Assembly (NCBI GenBank): GCA_945882315.1
Contig: CAMCWB010000011.1
Location: 1-64,000 of the forward strand
Direction of reading: 5' to 3'
Length of the DNA: 64,000 nt
Origin: Bauldia litoralis
Lineage (GTDB): Bacteria; Pseudomonadota; Alphaproteobacteria; Rhizobiales; Kaistiaceae
Position numbers and translations under genes: made by a program. The notes under the pieces are model-generated. The model made no database searches and had not been told where the DNA came from. It worked only from the letters and a program-made list of their open reading frames with translations. Within the stretch, counting starts at the first letter, position 1. Each line of letters begins with the position of its first letter. Below are positions 44,019-54,693 of the stretch, one piece after another.

Positions 44019-45031
44019 CCATGATGCGAAAGGCGGCGCGCGCCGGTATCGCCCTGATTGCCGTCGCGGCGGTGGCCGTGCTGGCGGACCAGGCCCTGGC
44101 GGCGTCGAGCCCTTTCGGCATCGCGACGCCCGACAGTTCCGGCGGCGCCTTCGGCGGGCCGCTGGCGCCGGTCTTCCGGTGGATCGCGCTCCGCCAGGCG
44201 GAATTCTACCGGACCCTCACCGGCACGCTGTCCGAGATGAAGGAGAGTGGCTGGGCGGCCTGGCTCCTGATGGGCGTCAGCTTCGCCTATGGCGTCTTCC
44301 ATGCCGCCGGGCCCGGCCACGGCAAGGCGGTGATCAGCGCCTATGTCCTCTCGTCTGGCGAGAGCGTTCGCCGAGGCGTGCTGATCTCCTTCGCGGCGGC
44401 TTTCGTCCAGGCGCTGTCCGCCATCACCATCGTGCTCATCGGCTCGATCGCGCTCCGCGTCACGGCGCGGTCGATGACGGTTGCGACCGAATGGATCGAG
44501 ATAGCGAGTTATGCGCTGATCGCCGCGGTCGGTGCCTGGCTGCTCTTCGCCAAGGTCACCGGGCGCGGGCACCATCACGGCAGCCACAGCGGTCACGACC
44601 ATCACGGGCATGGTCACGACCATCACGCCCATGATCATCATGCGGAGGCGCATCACGGGCACGCGCATCATGACGATCACCACCACGCACCGCCCGCGCC
44701 GAGCTTCGCGGCGGCGTGGTCGGTGATTCTGGCGGTCGGCGTCCGGCCCTGTTCCGGCGCAATCATCATCCTCGTTTTCGCGTTGACCCAGGGCCTGTTC
44801 CTGGCGGGCGTCGCCGCCACCTTCGTGATGGCGATCGGCACCGGGCTGACGGTTGCCGTGCTGGCGACGCTGGCGGTTTCGGCGCGGGGGCTAGCGATGC
44901 GGCTGGCGGGAAGCGAATCGGGCGTGGCGCTCGGCGCGATCAAGGCGGTCGAGATCCTCGCGGCGCTGGCGATCCTCGTTTTCGGGCTGCTGATGCTTGG
45001 CGGTGCAATCGCCGGTGGGTTGCCGGGATAG
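44009..45031 (+). CDS. NicO/RcnA-type nickel-cobalt exporter with His-rich loop
   Basis: 340 residues from ATG 44009; ATG 44021 is also possible. About six to seven membrane helices. NicO motifs are HAAGPGHGKAVISAYVLSSGE and VGVRPCSGAIIILVFAL. A cytoplasmic His-rich loop spans residues 188-226. The family exports Ni/Co, and some members are assigned to other metals. Its TAG stop abuts the TAG of the convergent puuD-like gene (TAGCTA), leaving no spacer. Confidence 0.9.
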   Translation: MPLTMMRKAARAGIALIAVAAVAVLADQALAASSPFGIATPDSSGGAFGGPLAPVFRWIALRQAEFYRTLTGTLSEMKESGWAAWLLMGVSFAYGVFHAAGPGHGKAVISAYVLSSGESVRRGVLISFAAAFVQALSAITIVLIGSIALRVTARSMTVATEWIEIASYALIAAVGAWLLFAKVTGRGHHHGSHSGHDHHGHGHDHHAHDHHAEAHHGHAHHDDHHHAPPAPSFAAAWSVILAVGVRPCSGAIIILVFALTQGLFLAGVAATFVMAIGTGLTVAVLATLAVSARGLAMRLAGSESGVALGAIKAVEILAALAILVFGLLMLGGAIAGGLPG

Positions 45032-45820
45032 CTATTCCGCCGCGGCGAGCGTCGTCTCGCGGCGGAGCATCCGTTCGCGCACGGCCGCGCCGAAGGCCTG
45101 GAAGAGCTTCGCCGAAGCCTCGTCGCTCGCTACCCAATATTCCGGATGCCATTGCACGCCGACGGCGAAGGCCGGGGCCTTGGCGACGCGGACCGCCTCG
45201 ATGGTGCCGTCCGCCGCCGTCGCCTCGACGACGAGGCCGTCGCCGAGCCGGTCGATCGCCTGGCGATGCAGGGAATTCACGCGAATGGTGCCGCAGCCGA
45301 CAATGCCGGCAAGGACGCCGCCCGGCTCGAGGGCGACATCCTGGCGGATCGCGAAACGCTCCGGCTGGACGTCCGATGCCGGGGCGCGATGATCGCTGCG
45401 TCCGGCGAGCTCCTGCACCTCGGAATGGAGCGAACCGCCGAGCGCGACGTTGAGTTCCTGCATGCCCCGGCAGATGGCGAAGAGCGGCACGCCGCGCTGC
45501 AGCGCCGCCTTGATCAGCGGGAAGGTCATCGCGTCGCGGGCGGTGTCGTAAGGCTCCGAGCTTGGATCGGCGCTGGCGCGGTAGCGCTCGGGATGGACGT
45601 TGGAGCGGCTGCCGGTCAGCAGGATGCCGTCGACCCGATCGAGCAGCGCATCGATGTCGATCGCGTCGGACAGCGACGGGACGATCAGCGGAATGCCGGC
45701 AAGGCCGATGGTGACGGCTTTCAGGTAGGATTCGGCGGCCGCGTGCCAGCGGTAGCCCTCGACATCGCGCACGTCGGCCGGGAGCGCGATGACGGGCGGT
45801 ATCCTTAGATTCTGAGCCAT
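45032..45820 (-). CDS. Gamma-glutamyl-gamma-aminobutyrate hydrolase-like amidotransferase (PuuD family)
   Basis: 262 residues, class I glutamine-amidotransferase fold (peptidase C26). Catalytic Cys117 in FAICRGMQE, His225 and Glu227 in QWHPEYW; LLTGSRSNVHPERY is typical of PuuD. PuuD releases GABA in putrescine breakdown, which would fit with the polyamine genes nearby, but no other puu gene is present. Confidence 0.9.
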   Translation of the reverse strand: MAQNLRIPPVIALPADVRDVEGYRWHAAAESYLKAVTIGLAGIPLIVPSLSDAIDIDALLDRVDGILLTGSRSNVHPERYRASADPSSEPYDTARDAMTFPLIKAALQRGVPLFAICRGMQELNVALGGSLHSEVQELAGRSDHRAPASDVQPERFAIRQDVALEPGGVLAGIVGCGTIRVNSLHRQAIDRLGDGLVVEATAADGTIEAVRVAKAPAFAVGVQWHPEYWVASDEASAKLFQAFGAAVRERMLRRETTLAAAE

Positions 45821-45934
45821 TTTTATCTCGCCGGTTCCGCGCGTCTCATACCCTTGACAGGTGTCGCGCAATTGTCTTCCGGTGCAAGGATAAAATTTCG
45901 TGCGCCGACCGGCGCTCGTCAAGGGGAGGGGATC

Positions 45935-47044
45935 ATGGATCGTCGGCATTTCATCAAGAAGGCGGGCTTCGCGGCTGGTGGTGCGGCGCTTGGCTCCGGC
46001 GCGCTGGCAGCCCCCGCCATCGCCCAATCGGCGCCGGAGGTGAAGTGGCGGCTGGCCTCGACCTGGCCGAAATCGATCGACACCCTGTTCGGCACGGCGG
46101 AGCTTCTCGCCAAGACCGTTTCCGAGGCCACCGACGGCAAGTTCCAGATCCAGCTCTTTGCCGGTGGCGAGCTGGTGCCGCCCTTCGAGGTGGTCGACGC
46201 GGTCGGCAACAAGACCTGCGAGATGTGCCAGACGGCGAGCTATTATTTCTGGGGCAAGGACCCGACCTTCTCCTTCGGGACGGCGGTCCCCTTCGGGCTC
46301 AACAGCCGCATGCAGAATGCCTGGTGGTATGAAGGCGGCGGCATGGATGTCCTCAACGCCTTCTACAAGAAGTTCAATCTCTACGGCATGGCGGGCGGCA
46401 ATACCGGTGCGCAGATGGGCGGCTGGTACCGGAAGGAGATCAACTCGGTCGACGACTTCAAGGGCCTGAAGATGCGCATCGCCGGTTTCGCCGGCGCGGT
46501 CTTCGCCAAGCTCGGCGCGCTGCCGCAACAGGTGCCGGCGGTCGAGACCTACCAGCAGCTCGAGAAGGGGCAGCTCGACGCTACCGAGTTCGTCGGTCCC
46601 TATGACGACCAGACGCTCGGCTTCGCCAAGGTCGCGAAATATTATTACTATCCCGGCTGGTGGGAAGGCGGGGCGATGACCCACTTCTTCGTCAATCTCG
46701 AGCTCTGGGAAGGGCTGCCGAAGGCCTATCAGGCGATCCTGACGGCGGCTTCGGCGCAGGCCAATCTGCATCAGCAATCGCGCTACGACACGGTCAATCC
46801 GCCGGCGCTCCGCAAGCTCGTCGCCGAAGGGGCAGAGCTGCGGGCCTTCTCGCCGGAGGTGCTGGCGGCCTGCTTCAAGGCCGCGAACGAGGTCTTCGAC
46901 GAGAAGAGCGCCGAGAATGCCGAGTTCAAGGCGGTCTATGAGTCGATGAAGGCCTTCCGCAACGAAGCCTATCTCTGGAACCAGCTCGCCGACGGCACCT
47001 TCGACAATTTCATGATGGCGCAGCAGCGGGCGGGGACGCTTTAA
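45935..47044 (+). CDS. TRAP transporter solute-binding protein (DctP/TakP type)
   Basis: 369 residues with a Tat-type signal (DRRHFIKKAGFAAGGAALGSGALAAPAIAQ). The DctP fold is clear (WRLASTWPKSIDTLFGTAELLAKTVSEATDGKFQI; GGWYRKEINSVDDFKGLKMRIAGFAGAVFAKLG; conserved Arg in KMRI). It resembles TakP, which binds 2-oxo acids. GGGGAGGGG precedes the ATG. The permeases are on the opposite strand at 47889-49845. Confidence 0.92.
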   Translation: MDRRHFIKKAGFAAGGAALGSGALAAPAIAQSAPEVKWRLASTWPKSIDTLFGTAELLAKTVSEATDGKFQIQLFAGGELVPPFEVVDAVGNKTCEMCQTASYYFWGKDPTFSFGTAVPFGLNSRMQNAWWYEGGGMDVLNAFYKKFNLYGMAGGNTGAQMGGWYRKEINSVDDFKGLKMRIAGFAGAVFAKLGALPQQVPAVETYQQLEKGQLDATEFVGPYDDQTLGFAKVAKYYYYPGWWEGGAMTHFFVNLELWEGLPKAYQAILTAASAQANLHQQSRYDTVNPPALRKLVAEGAELRAFSPEVLAACFKAANEVFDEKSAENAEFKAVYESMKAFRNEAYLWNQLADGTFDNFMMAQQRAGTL

Positions 47045-47053
47045 GCCTTCTGA

Positions 47054-47078
47054 TCCTCCCCCGTGGTGCGGGGGAGGA
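47054..47078. terminator. Hairpin between convergent TRAP receptor and L,D-transpeptidase genes
   Basis: TCCTCCCCCG (47054-47063) and CGGGGGAGGA (47069-47078) are perfect arms around TGGTG. The same arm sequence recurs in the repeats at 27514-27611 and 30817-30955, so a repeat-derived terminator is likely. Confidence 0.6.
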
Positions 47079-47085
47079 CAACGGC

Positions 47086-47757
47086 TCAGGCCGTGGGGGC
47101 ACCGGACGGGAGGACGATGACCGTGCTGCCGACCGGGACGCGACGGTAGAGGTCGATGATGTCCTGGTTGAGGAAGCGGACGCAGCCGGAGGAGACCATC
47201 GTGCCGATGGTCCAGGGCTCCGTCGTGCCGTGCAGCCGGAAGAGCGTGTCGCGGCCGTCCTTGTAGAGATACATGGCGCGGGGCCCAAGCGGGTTGTCTA
47301 TGCCGCCGGCCATGCCGCCGGCATAGGGCCCGTAGCGCTCGGGCTGGCGGGCGATCATGTCCTTGGTGGGCGTCCAGCGTGGCCACTCGGCCTTGCGGGC
47401 GATGGTTGCCGTGCCCTGGAAATTGAACGCCTCTTCCTTGCCGACGCCGACCCCGTAGCGGATGGCCCTGCCGCCTTCCATGACGAGATAGGCGTAGCGG
47501 GCGCCGGGATCGACGACGATCGTGCCGGGCCGCTCATTGGTCGGATAGGCGATTTCCTGGCGCAGGAACTGTGCCTTGACCTTGCGGAGGTCGACGGCCG
47601 GAACCGGGAAGGCCTCGCCTTCGACCGCCGCATACATGGCGACGTAATAGGGATCGATCGGCTCGCCCAGCGCGATCAAGGGCATGCGCTGACTGCCCAT
47701 GCAGCCCGCAAGAGCAAAGGGCAGGCCGATCACAAAGCTACGTCTGTCGATATTCAT
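47086..47757 (-). CDS. L,D-transpeptidase (YkuD), lipoprotein
   Basis: 223 residues. N-terminus combines an RR motif (IDRRSF) and a lipobox LAGC (Cys19). The YkuD catalytic signature is HGTTEPWTIG (His176) and SSGCVRFLNQD (Cys192). It forms 3-3 peptidoglycan cross-links or attaches proteins to the wall. It sits between the TRAP receptor and permease genes but has no obvious link with transport. Confidence 0.93.
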   Translation of the reverse strand: MNIDRRSFVIGLPFALAGCMGSQRMPLIALGEPIDPYYVAMYAAVEGEAFPVPAVDLRKVKAQFLRQEIAYPTNERPGTIVVDPGARYAYLVMEGGRAIRYGVGVGKEEAFNFQGTATIARKAEWPRWTPTKDMIARQPERYGPYAGGMAGGIDNPLGPRAMYLYKDGRDTLFRLHGTTEPWTIGTMVSSGCVRFLNQDIIDLYRRVPVGSTVIVLPSGAPTA

Positions 47758-47888
47758 TTCGTCGTCCGTTTCGTCGCGCCAAACGCACTGAACTAGCGCG
47801 CCACACCAATATGGCGAGACAATCCTTCACAATTCGATGATGGCTAACAAATGGCGACCGGAAATCCGCCCTGCGGCGTCGTGACGCT

Positions 47889-49295
47889 TCAGAAGCGCGG
47901 TCCGGCCGGGGCCTCGAAGGCGGGTGCCTGAAGGATGATCGGAACCGTCGATGGATCGATCGTCGTCCGGTCGGCGGTCCAGTAGGTGACTGAGCCCGGC
48001 CAGGCAATGACGACCGCAACCAGCAGAAGCTGGAGCAGCACCCAGGGCAGGGCGCCGATGAAGATGTCCGTGCTCTTCACCGAGGGTGGCGCGACGCCGC
48101 GCAGATAGAAGAGCGCGAAGCCGAAGGGCGGATGCATGAAAGAGGTCTGCATGTTGATGCAGAGGAGGACGCCGAACCAGACCAGATCGATGCCGAGCTT
48201 TTCGGCGACCGGCGCCAGCAGCGGAATGACGATGAAGGCGATCTCGAAGAAATCGAGGAAGAAGGCGAGCAGGAAGACGGCGATATTGACGAAGATCAGG
48301 AACCCGACCTGGCCGCCGGGCAGACCCACGAGCAGGTGCTCGATCCAGAAGCCGCCATCCATGCCGCGGAAGACCAGCGTGAAGACCGTGGCGCCGATCA
48401 GGATGAAGATGACCATCGAGGTGAGGCGCATGGTCGACGACATGGCCTCGCTGACGAAGCGCCAGGTGAGGCGGCGATAGAGCGCGGCGATGACGAGAGC
48501 GCCGACAGCGCCCATGGCGCCGGCTTCGGTCGGCGAGGCGAGGCCGAGGGCGATCGTGCCCAGCACCAGGAAGATGAGGGCGAGCGACGGGAGCATGCCC
48601 CTGATGAGCTTGATCGCCAGCGGCCAGCCGCGGTCGATGCGCGCTTCCGGCGGCAGCGGCGGCATGAGGTGCGGCTTCAGGAGGGCGAGCGCCCCGATAT
48701 AGAGCAGGAAGATGAGGACCTGCAGGAAAGAGGGGCCGGTCGCGCCGAGATACATGTCGCTGACCGGCGTGCCGAGCTGGTCGGCGAGGATGATCAGCAC
48801 CAGCGATGGCGGGATGAGCTGAGTGATCGTGCCCGAGGCGGCGATGACGCCGGTCGCGAGCTTCATGTCGTAGCCGTAGCGGGTCATGATCGGCAGCGAG
48901 ATCACCGCCATGGCGATGACCGAGGCGGCGACCGTGCCGGTGACGGCGCCGAGCACTGCGCCGACCAGGATGACGGCAACGGCGAGGCCGCCGGGAACGC
49001 GTCCGAAGAGCTGGCCCATGCCGTCGAGGAGATCCTCGGCCAGGCCGCAGCGTTCTAAAATGGCGCCCATGAAGGTGAAGAAGGGGATCGCCAGCAGGAG
49101 CTCGTTCGAGACGATGCCGAAGATGCGAAGCGGCAGGGCCTGCAGGAACGTCGCCTCGAAATGACCGAAGGCAATGCCAAGGGCGCCGAAGAAAAGGCCG
49201 AGCGCGGTCAGCGAGAAAGCGACCGGGAAGCCGAAGAGGAACACCGCGACGAGCGTCGCGAACATCGCGGGCGGCATGACTCCATAGGCGAACAT
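47889..49295 (-). CDS. TRAP transporter large permease (DctM)
   Basis: 468 residues, about 12-14 membrane helices. DctM motifs: PFFTFMGAILERCGLAEDLL, GTVAASVIAMAVISLPIM and the C-terminal MQTSFMHPPFGFALFYLRG. Couples solute uptake to sodium or proton entry. Encoded 13 bases after the small permease on the same strand. Confidence 0.93.
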   Translation of the reverse strand: MFAYGVMPPAMFATLVAVFLFGFPVAFSLTALGLFFGALGIAFGHFEATFLQALPLRIFGIVSNELLLAIPFFTFMGAILERCGLAEDLLDGMGQLFGRVPGGLAVAVILVGAVLGAVTGTVAASVIAMAVISLPIMTRYGYDMKLATGVIAASGTITQLIPPSLVLIILADQLGTPVSDMYLGATGPSFLQVLIFLLYIGALALLKPHLMPPLPPEARIDRGWPLAIKLIRGMLPSLALIFLVLGTIALGLASPTEAGAMGAVGALVIAALYRRLTWRFVSEAMSSTMRLTSMVIFILIGATVFTLVFRGMDGGFWIEHLLVGLPGGQVGFLIFVNIAVFLLAFFLDFFEIAFIVIPLLAPVAEKLGIDLVWFGVLLCINMQTSFMHPPFGFALFYLRGVAPPSVKSTDIFIGALPWVLLQLLLVAVVIAWPGSVTYWTADRTTIDPSTVPIILQAPAFEAPAGPRF

Positions 49296-49308
49296 CGGTC
49301 TTTTCCGC

Positions 49309-49845
49309 CTATTGGGTCGGCCGGACGTAGTCGGGCTCAGCCGCTTCGCCCTTCAGCGCGGCGACGCGCTTGATCAGCTCGGAAATGCCCTGCAGGGCGA
49401 GGAGGGCGAAGCCGAGCGGCAGGACGAGGAGGATCGGCCAGCGGATCAGGCCGCCGAAATTCGACGAGGTTTCACTCGTCTGCCATGCCGCTGCGAAGAC
49501 CGGCCAGCTCAGCCAGGCGAGGACCAGCGCCCCGGGCAGCAGGAAGAAGGTCAGCCCGACGATATCGACAAAGATCCGGCCGCGCCGGGACAGCATGCCG
49601 TAGATGAGATCGACCCGGACATGCTCGTTGTGGATGAGCGTGGCTGAGGCGCCGAGCAGCACGATGGCGCCGAAGAAATACCACTGGATCTCGAGAAGGG
49701 CGTTCGAGCCGTAGTTGAAGAGGTAGCGCAGCCCTGCCGTTGCCGCGCCGACCATGATTACGGCGAGAACCAGCCATTCGGCAAAACGGCCGAAAGCGAG
49801 ATTTATGGCGTCGATGGTGCGGCTGAGCTTCAGCAATCCCGGCAA
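49309..49845 (-). CDS. TRAP transporter small permease (DctQ)
   Basis: 178 residues, four membrane helices; the central ALLEIQWYFFGAIVLLGASATLIHNEHVRVDLIYGML is characteristic of DctQ. The start is TTG 49845 with GAGGGGG five bases upstream. It pairs with the adjacent DctM. Confidence 0.9.
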   Translation of the reverse strand: MPGLLKLSRTIDAINLAFGRFAEWLVLAVIMVGAATAGLRYLFNYGSNALLEIQWYFFGAIVLLGASATLIHNEHVRVDLIYGMLSRRGRIFVDIVGLTFFLLPGALVLAWLSWPVFAAAWQTSETSSNFGGLIRWPILLVLPLGFALLALQGISELIKRVAALKGEAAEPDYVRPTQ

Positions 49846-49943
49846 GAGCCCCCCTCGGACTGCCGCGGCCGGCGTCCGTTTATCATTTGCAGCTTACTGC
49901 GCCTGATCGACCGGACCTTGCAAGGGCTCGCCGCGCACCGGCG

Positions 49944-50783
49944 TCACGCGGTCGGCGGACGAGCCGGCGATTCCGGGGCCCTAAGGCGTCGACAGAGTGC
50001 TTCGGGCGAAAAGGCCCCGCGGCTGTCCAGCGTCGGAAATTCCTGGCGAAAGCGCAGCAACCGGCCCTCATCGAGATCCATCGAGAAGGCCGTAACGATC
50101 TCCGCGTAGCGGTCCGAGAGGACGGTCGAGGCCGGGTCGAGCCCGTTCACCAGGACGAGGCCGCTCGGCGGTGTGTCGAGGACGAATATTTCGAGCTCCG
50201 GCCGGTATTGCCGCAGGATCGGCAGGAGCTTCCAGATGTCGCCGGTCCACCAATTTGCCCACTCCCTGACCACCCTGGCTTCGGCGTTCCATTCGCGAAG
50301 CGCCATCTCGGCATTGAGCGGACAGCAGTCATGGATGGCAATGAGGCCTTGCGGGCGGGCGAAGCGTTCCAGATTGATGAAATCGCGAAGCGCATATTCG
50401 AAGAGATGCATGCCGTCGATGAAGGCCAGGTCGACGCCGGCCGGAAAAATACGACGCAGGTCCTGCCCTTCGAAAAAATGGTCCGACGTCATCTGAAAAA
50501 TGTGCGTCTCGGAGCGCGCGGCAAGGGTTTCGCCACGCAGCTTGATGTCAGGATCGATAGCAACCGCCGCGCAGCGGGCCTTGGCCAAGCTCTCGCCCAC
50601 ATAGACGCCGATCTCGACATAGCTCGCCGGATTCAGGGCAAGGTGCAGCCGGTCGAGATACTCGATGTAGTCGAGTCCGCGATGGATCACCTCGCGTTCA
50701 GCCGCCGCCTGTTTGCGGTCCGGTGACGGCCAAATCCGCCTTGTCCGCCGGAAAAACCGGCGGAGCTTCCTGCCAAATTTCAT
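49944..50783 (-). CDS. Class I SAM-dependent methyltransferase-like protein
   Basis: 279 residues. SAM-binding motif I is YVEIGVYVGESLAKA with the acidic residue in VAIDPD; DLAFIDGMHLFEYALRDFINLERFA matches Methyltransf_24-type proteins encoded in surface-glycan clusters. A basic N-terminus (KFGRKLRRFFRRTRR) may contact membrane or nucleic acid. It starts six bases after the 5'-nucleotidase stop. Target unknown. Confidence 0.75.
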   Translation of the reverse strand: MKFGRKLRRFFRRTRRIWPSPDRKQAAAEREVIHRGLDYIEYLDRLHLALNPASYVEIGVYVGESLAKARCAAVAIDPDIKLRGETLAARSETHIFQMTSDHFFEGQDLRRIFPAGVDLAFIDGMHLFEYALRDFINLERFARPQGLIAIHDCCPLNAEMALREWNAEARVVREWANWWTGDIWKLLPILRQYRPELEIFVLDTPPSGLVLVNGLDPASTVLSDRYAEIVTAFSMDLDEGRLLRFRQEFPTLDSRGAFSPEALCRRLRAPESPARPPTA

Positions 50784-50789
50784 TGTTCT

Positions 50790-52298
50790 CTATTCTGTGG
50801 CGATGCGGTCTTCGAGCTTCGGCGCGATCGTGCCCTTGGCGGCGATATAGTCGATGACGTCTGACGCCATAAGCTTGCCGTCAGCCTCGGCGATCAGCGT
50901 CGTGCCTTCCCCGAAGACGGTGTAGTCGTTGCCGCCGCGCGCCATGAAGTCGTTGGTGGCAACCGTGTATTTCCTGGCAGGGTCGAGCGGCGCGCCGTCC
51001 ACGGTGACGGTCAGCAGGCGTTCGCCGACCGGCTTGTCGAGATCGACGGTGACCGCCATGCCGGAGATCTGCGGATTGCGGCCGTCGGTCTCGGGATAGT
51101 TGGCGAAGCCGTTCTCGAGCGCTGTCTCGAGCTGCTCGCCGGTGATCTCGATCTTCACCGTCTTGTTGCCGAAGGGCAGCTCCGAGAAGATGTCGCGGCG
51201 GGTGAGACTGGTGCCGGCGGCATATTCATGGTCGGCGCGGATGCCGCCGCCATTGGTCATGGCGACATCGGCATCCACGGCGGCGCGCATCGCGTCGGCG
51301 ATGAGGTTGCCGATCGCGGCCTCGCCGCCGCGGACGATGGCACGCCGGGAGTCGAGCGGCGTCTCGGTCGTGCCGATTTCGACGCCGAGCTCCTTGTCGA
51401 GCTTGTCCTCATAGGTCTTGACCAGGGCCGCGATCGTCGCGTCGGGCTCAACGTCCTTGGTATCGACGATGCGGAAATCCGGCTCCCAAGAGAAGGAGAC
51501 TTTGCCGTCCTTCTCGGTCTTTTCGATGGTGAGGTCGGTGATGACGACGCGGTCGCCCTGCGAGCCGGATTCGGTCAGCACCGTCTTGCCGTCGAAGAAG
51601 GTGAGGAGGTGCTCGTCATGGCCCGAAAGGACGATATCGGCGGCGCGGTTCCGCACGAGGTCGAGATCGGTCGCGAGATCGGTATGGACGAGGGCAAGCA
51701 CGATCTCGGCACCCTGGGCGCGCAGATCCTCGGCCGCGTCGAGCCCGGTCTCCAGCGGGTCCAGGAAAGAGATGCCGGGGCCAGGGCTCGAAACCTGCGG
51801 CGTCGTTTCAGTCGTCAGGCCGTAGAAACCAAGCTTGATGCCGCCGACCTCGACGATGCGGTCGACGGTCGTGTTGGCCGGCCCGCCGCCGCCGGGCATC
51901 GAGATGTTCGACGAGACGATCGGGAATTTCGCCTCGGAAATGCGCGTCTGGAAAATCTCCGGGCCGAAATCGAATTAGTGGTTGCCAGGCACCATCAGGT
52001 CGACGCCCATATGGTTGAGGATGTCGATGATGTGGGCGCCCTTGTCGATGCCAGACAGCAGCGAGGGCGAGATCGTGTCGCCGGAATGGACGAAGAGGAC
52101 GTCGCCCTTGGAGCGCTCGGCGGCGACCACCGCGGCGAGCCGGGCGAATCCGCCGCGGCCGTCATCCTCTTCCATACGGTCGATATCATTGGTCTGGACG
52201 AGGCTGAGCTTGATCGTTTCGGCAAAGGCCGTGCCGGCGAGAAGGGCGCTTGCGGCAAAAACCGTGGCACAGGCGAAAGCCTGAAGTCTCGACATCAT
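50790..52298 (-). pseudogene. 5'-nucleotidase/UshA-like metallophosphoesterase, interrupted by TAA
   Basis: 502 codons from ATG 52298 (GGAG upstream) with a signal peptide. N-terminal calcineurin-like domain (LVQTNDIDRM; VHSGDTISPSLL; GNH) and C-terminal 5'-nucleotidase domain (NGGGIRADHEYAAGTSLTRRDIFSELPFGNKTV). TAA at 51975-51977 falls exactly after GNH and is followed in frame by FDFGPEIF. The family motif is GNHEFD, so GAA to TAA is the simple explanation. The product as written is 107 residues and cannot fold as an enzyme. The rest of the frame is intact. Confidence 0.9.
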
Positions 52299-52454
52299 CG
52301 TAAATCTCCAAGCTTGGCTGGTCGACGAGCGCACCCCTGCACCAAAAGTGTCGCAAGCGAATGACGCGCTGTCACGCCCGAAAAGAGCGGCATTCCGCCC
52401 GATTGTCGCAGGAGGTTGGAACCTCGAAGCCGTCATACTATTCTCCGCTCCGTC

Positions 52455-53528
52455 ATGGACGCCAGAGTCGCCCCAACCAGCCCAGCTGCAAACGACGTTC
52501 CGAACGCCCATACGCCTGCCGGCCATCCGGTGGTGGCTTCCGGGCGGATAGGCGTCCTCCTCGTCAATCTCGGCTCGCCGACCGGCACCGACTATTGGTC
52601 GATGCGGCGCTATCTGAAAGAGTTCCTGTCCGACCGGCGGGTGATCGAGGTCTGGCGGCCGCTATGGTGGACGATCCTCAATCTCTTCGTGCTGACCTCG
52701 CGGCCGTCGAAATCGGGCCACGCCTATTCGCTCGTCTGGAACAAGGAACGGAACGAGGGCCCGCTCGTCACGACGACGCGCTCGCAGGCCGAAAAGCTCG
52801 GCGCGGCGCTCGCCAAGGTCGACGGGCGGATCTTGGTCGACTGGGCGATGCGCTACGGCGCGCCGACGGTTGCGGCGCGCATCGAGGCGCTGAAGCAGGC
52901 AGGCTGCGACCGTATCCTCGTTGCGCCGCTCTATCCGCAATATGCCGCGGCGACGACCGCGACGGTCAACGACGTGGCTTTCGCGGCGCTGCAGAAGATG
53001 CGCTGGCAGCCGGCGCTCCGGACGCTGCCGCCCTATCATGACGAGCCGGCCTATATCGAGGCGCTGGCGACCACGCTGGCCGGGTCGATTGCGGGGCTCG
53101 ATTTCGAGCCGGAACTGGTGCTCGCCTCGTTCCACGGCCTGCCCCGCGAGTATCTCGACAAGGGCGACCCCTATCATTGCCAGTGCCACAAGACGACGCG
53201 GCTCCTGCGCGACCGGCTCGGCTGGCCCAAGGAAAAGCTCCGGATCGTCTTCCAGTCGCGCTTCGGCCGGGCGGAATGGCTGCAGCCTTACACGGATGTG
53301 ACCCTCGCCGAGCTTGCCAAGGCCGGCGTCAAGCGGGTCGCCGTCATCATGCCGGGCTTCTCGGCCGACTGCCTGGAGACGCTGGAAGAGATCGCGATCC
53401 GCGGCGGCGAGACCTTCCACCAGAATGGCGGCGAGCATTACGCCGCGATTCCCTGCCTCAATGACGGGCCGGAGGGCATGGCTCTCCTCGAACTCGTCGT
53501 CAGGCGCGAGCTCTCCGGCTGGATCTAG
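52455..53528 (+). CDS. hemH: Ferrochelatase
   Basis: 357 residues. Inserts Fe(II) into protoporphyrin IX, the last step of haem b synthesis. Conserved LLVNLGSPTGTDYWSMRRYLKEFLSD, VAPLYPQYAAATTATV, metal-site His in SFHGLPREY and the C-terminal acidic stretch near CLETLEEIAIRGGETF. CHCQCHKTT-like Cys pairs (HCQCHKTTRLL) are present. The gene is divergent from the broken 5'-nucleotidase across 156 bases. Confidence 0.95.
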   Translation: MDARVAPTSPAANDVPNAHTPAGHPVVASGRIGVLLVNLGSPTGTDYWSMRRYLKEFLSDRRVIEVWRPLWWTILNLFVLTSRPSKSGHAYSLVWNKERNEGPLVTTTRSQAEKLGAALAKVDGRILVDWAMRYGAPTVAARIEALKQAGCDRILVAPLYPQYAAATTATVNDVAFAALQKMRWQPALRTLPPYHDEPAYIEALATTLAGSIAGLDFEPELVLASFHGLPREYLDKGDPYHCQCHKTTRLLRDRLGWPKEKLRIVFQSRFGRAEWLQPYTDVTLAELAKAGVKRVAVIMPGFSADCLETLEEIAIRGGETFHQNGGEHYAAIPCLNDGPEGMALLELVVRRELSGWI

Positions 53529-53709
53529 CCGCCTGCCGTCTAAACGCATTTTTCATCGGGCCGGAGCCTTTTCGGCTCGCCGCCGCCTTCCGGCGTGCCT
53601 ATGTGACGGAAGTCATTGATCTCGCGTGGCGATTGCGCCATTCGAGCCGAACCGCCTATAAGGCCGCGGACATCGGCCGAAGGCCGCCCGATTCCTTGGA
53701 GGGACGTCG

Positions 53710-54692
<983 letters not shown>

Positions 54693-54693
<1 letters not shown>

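Noticed and set aside
9614-51977. Stop-codon reassignment or pyrrolysine at the internal TAG codons
   Set aside because: TAG is the normal stop of many intact genes in the window, one internal stop is TAA, and no recoding structure or suppressor gene is visible.
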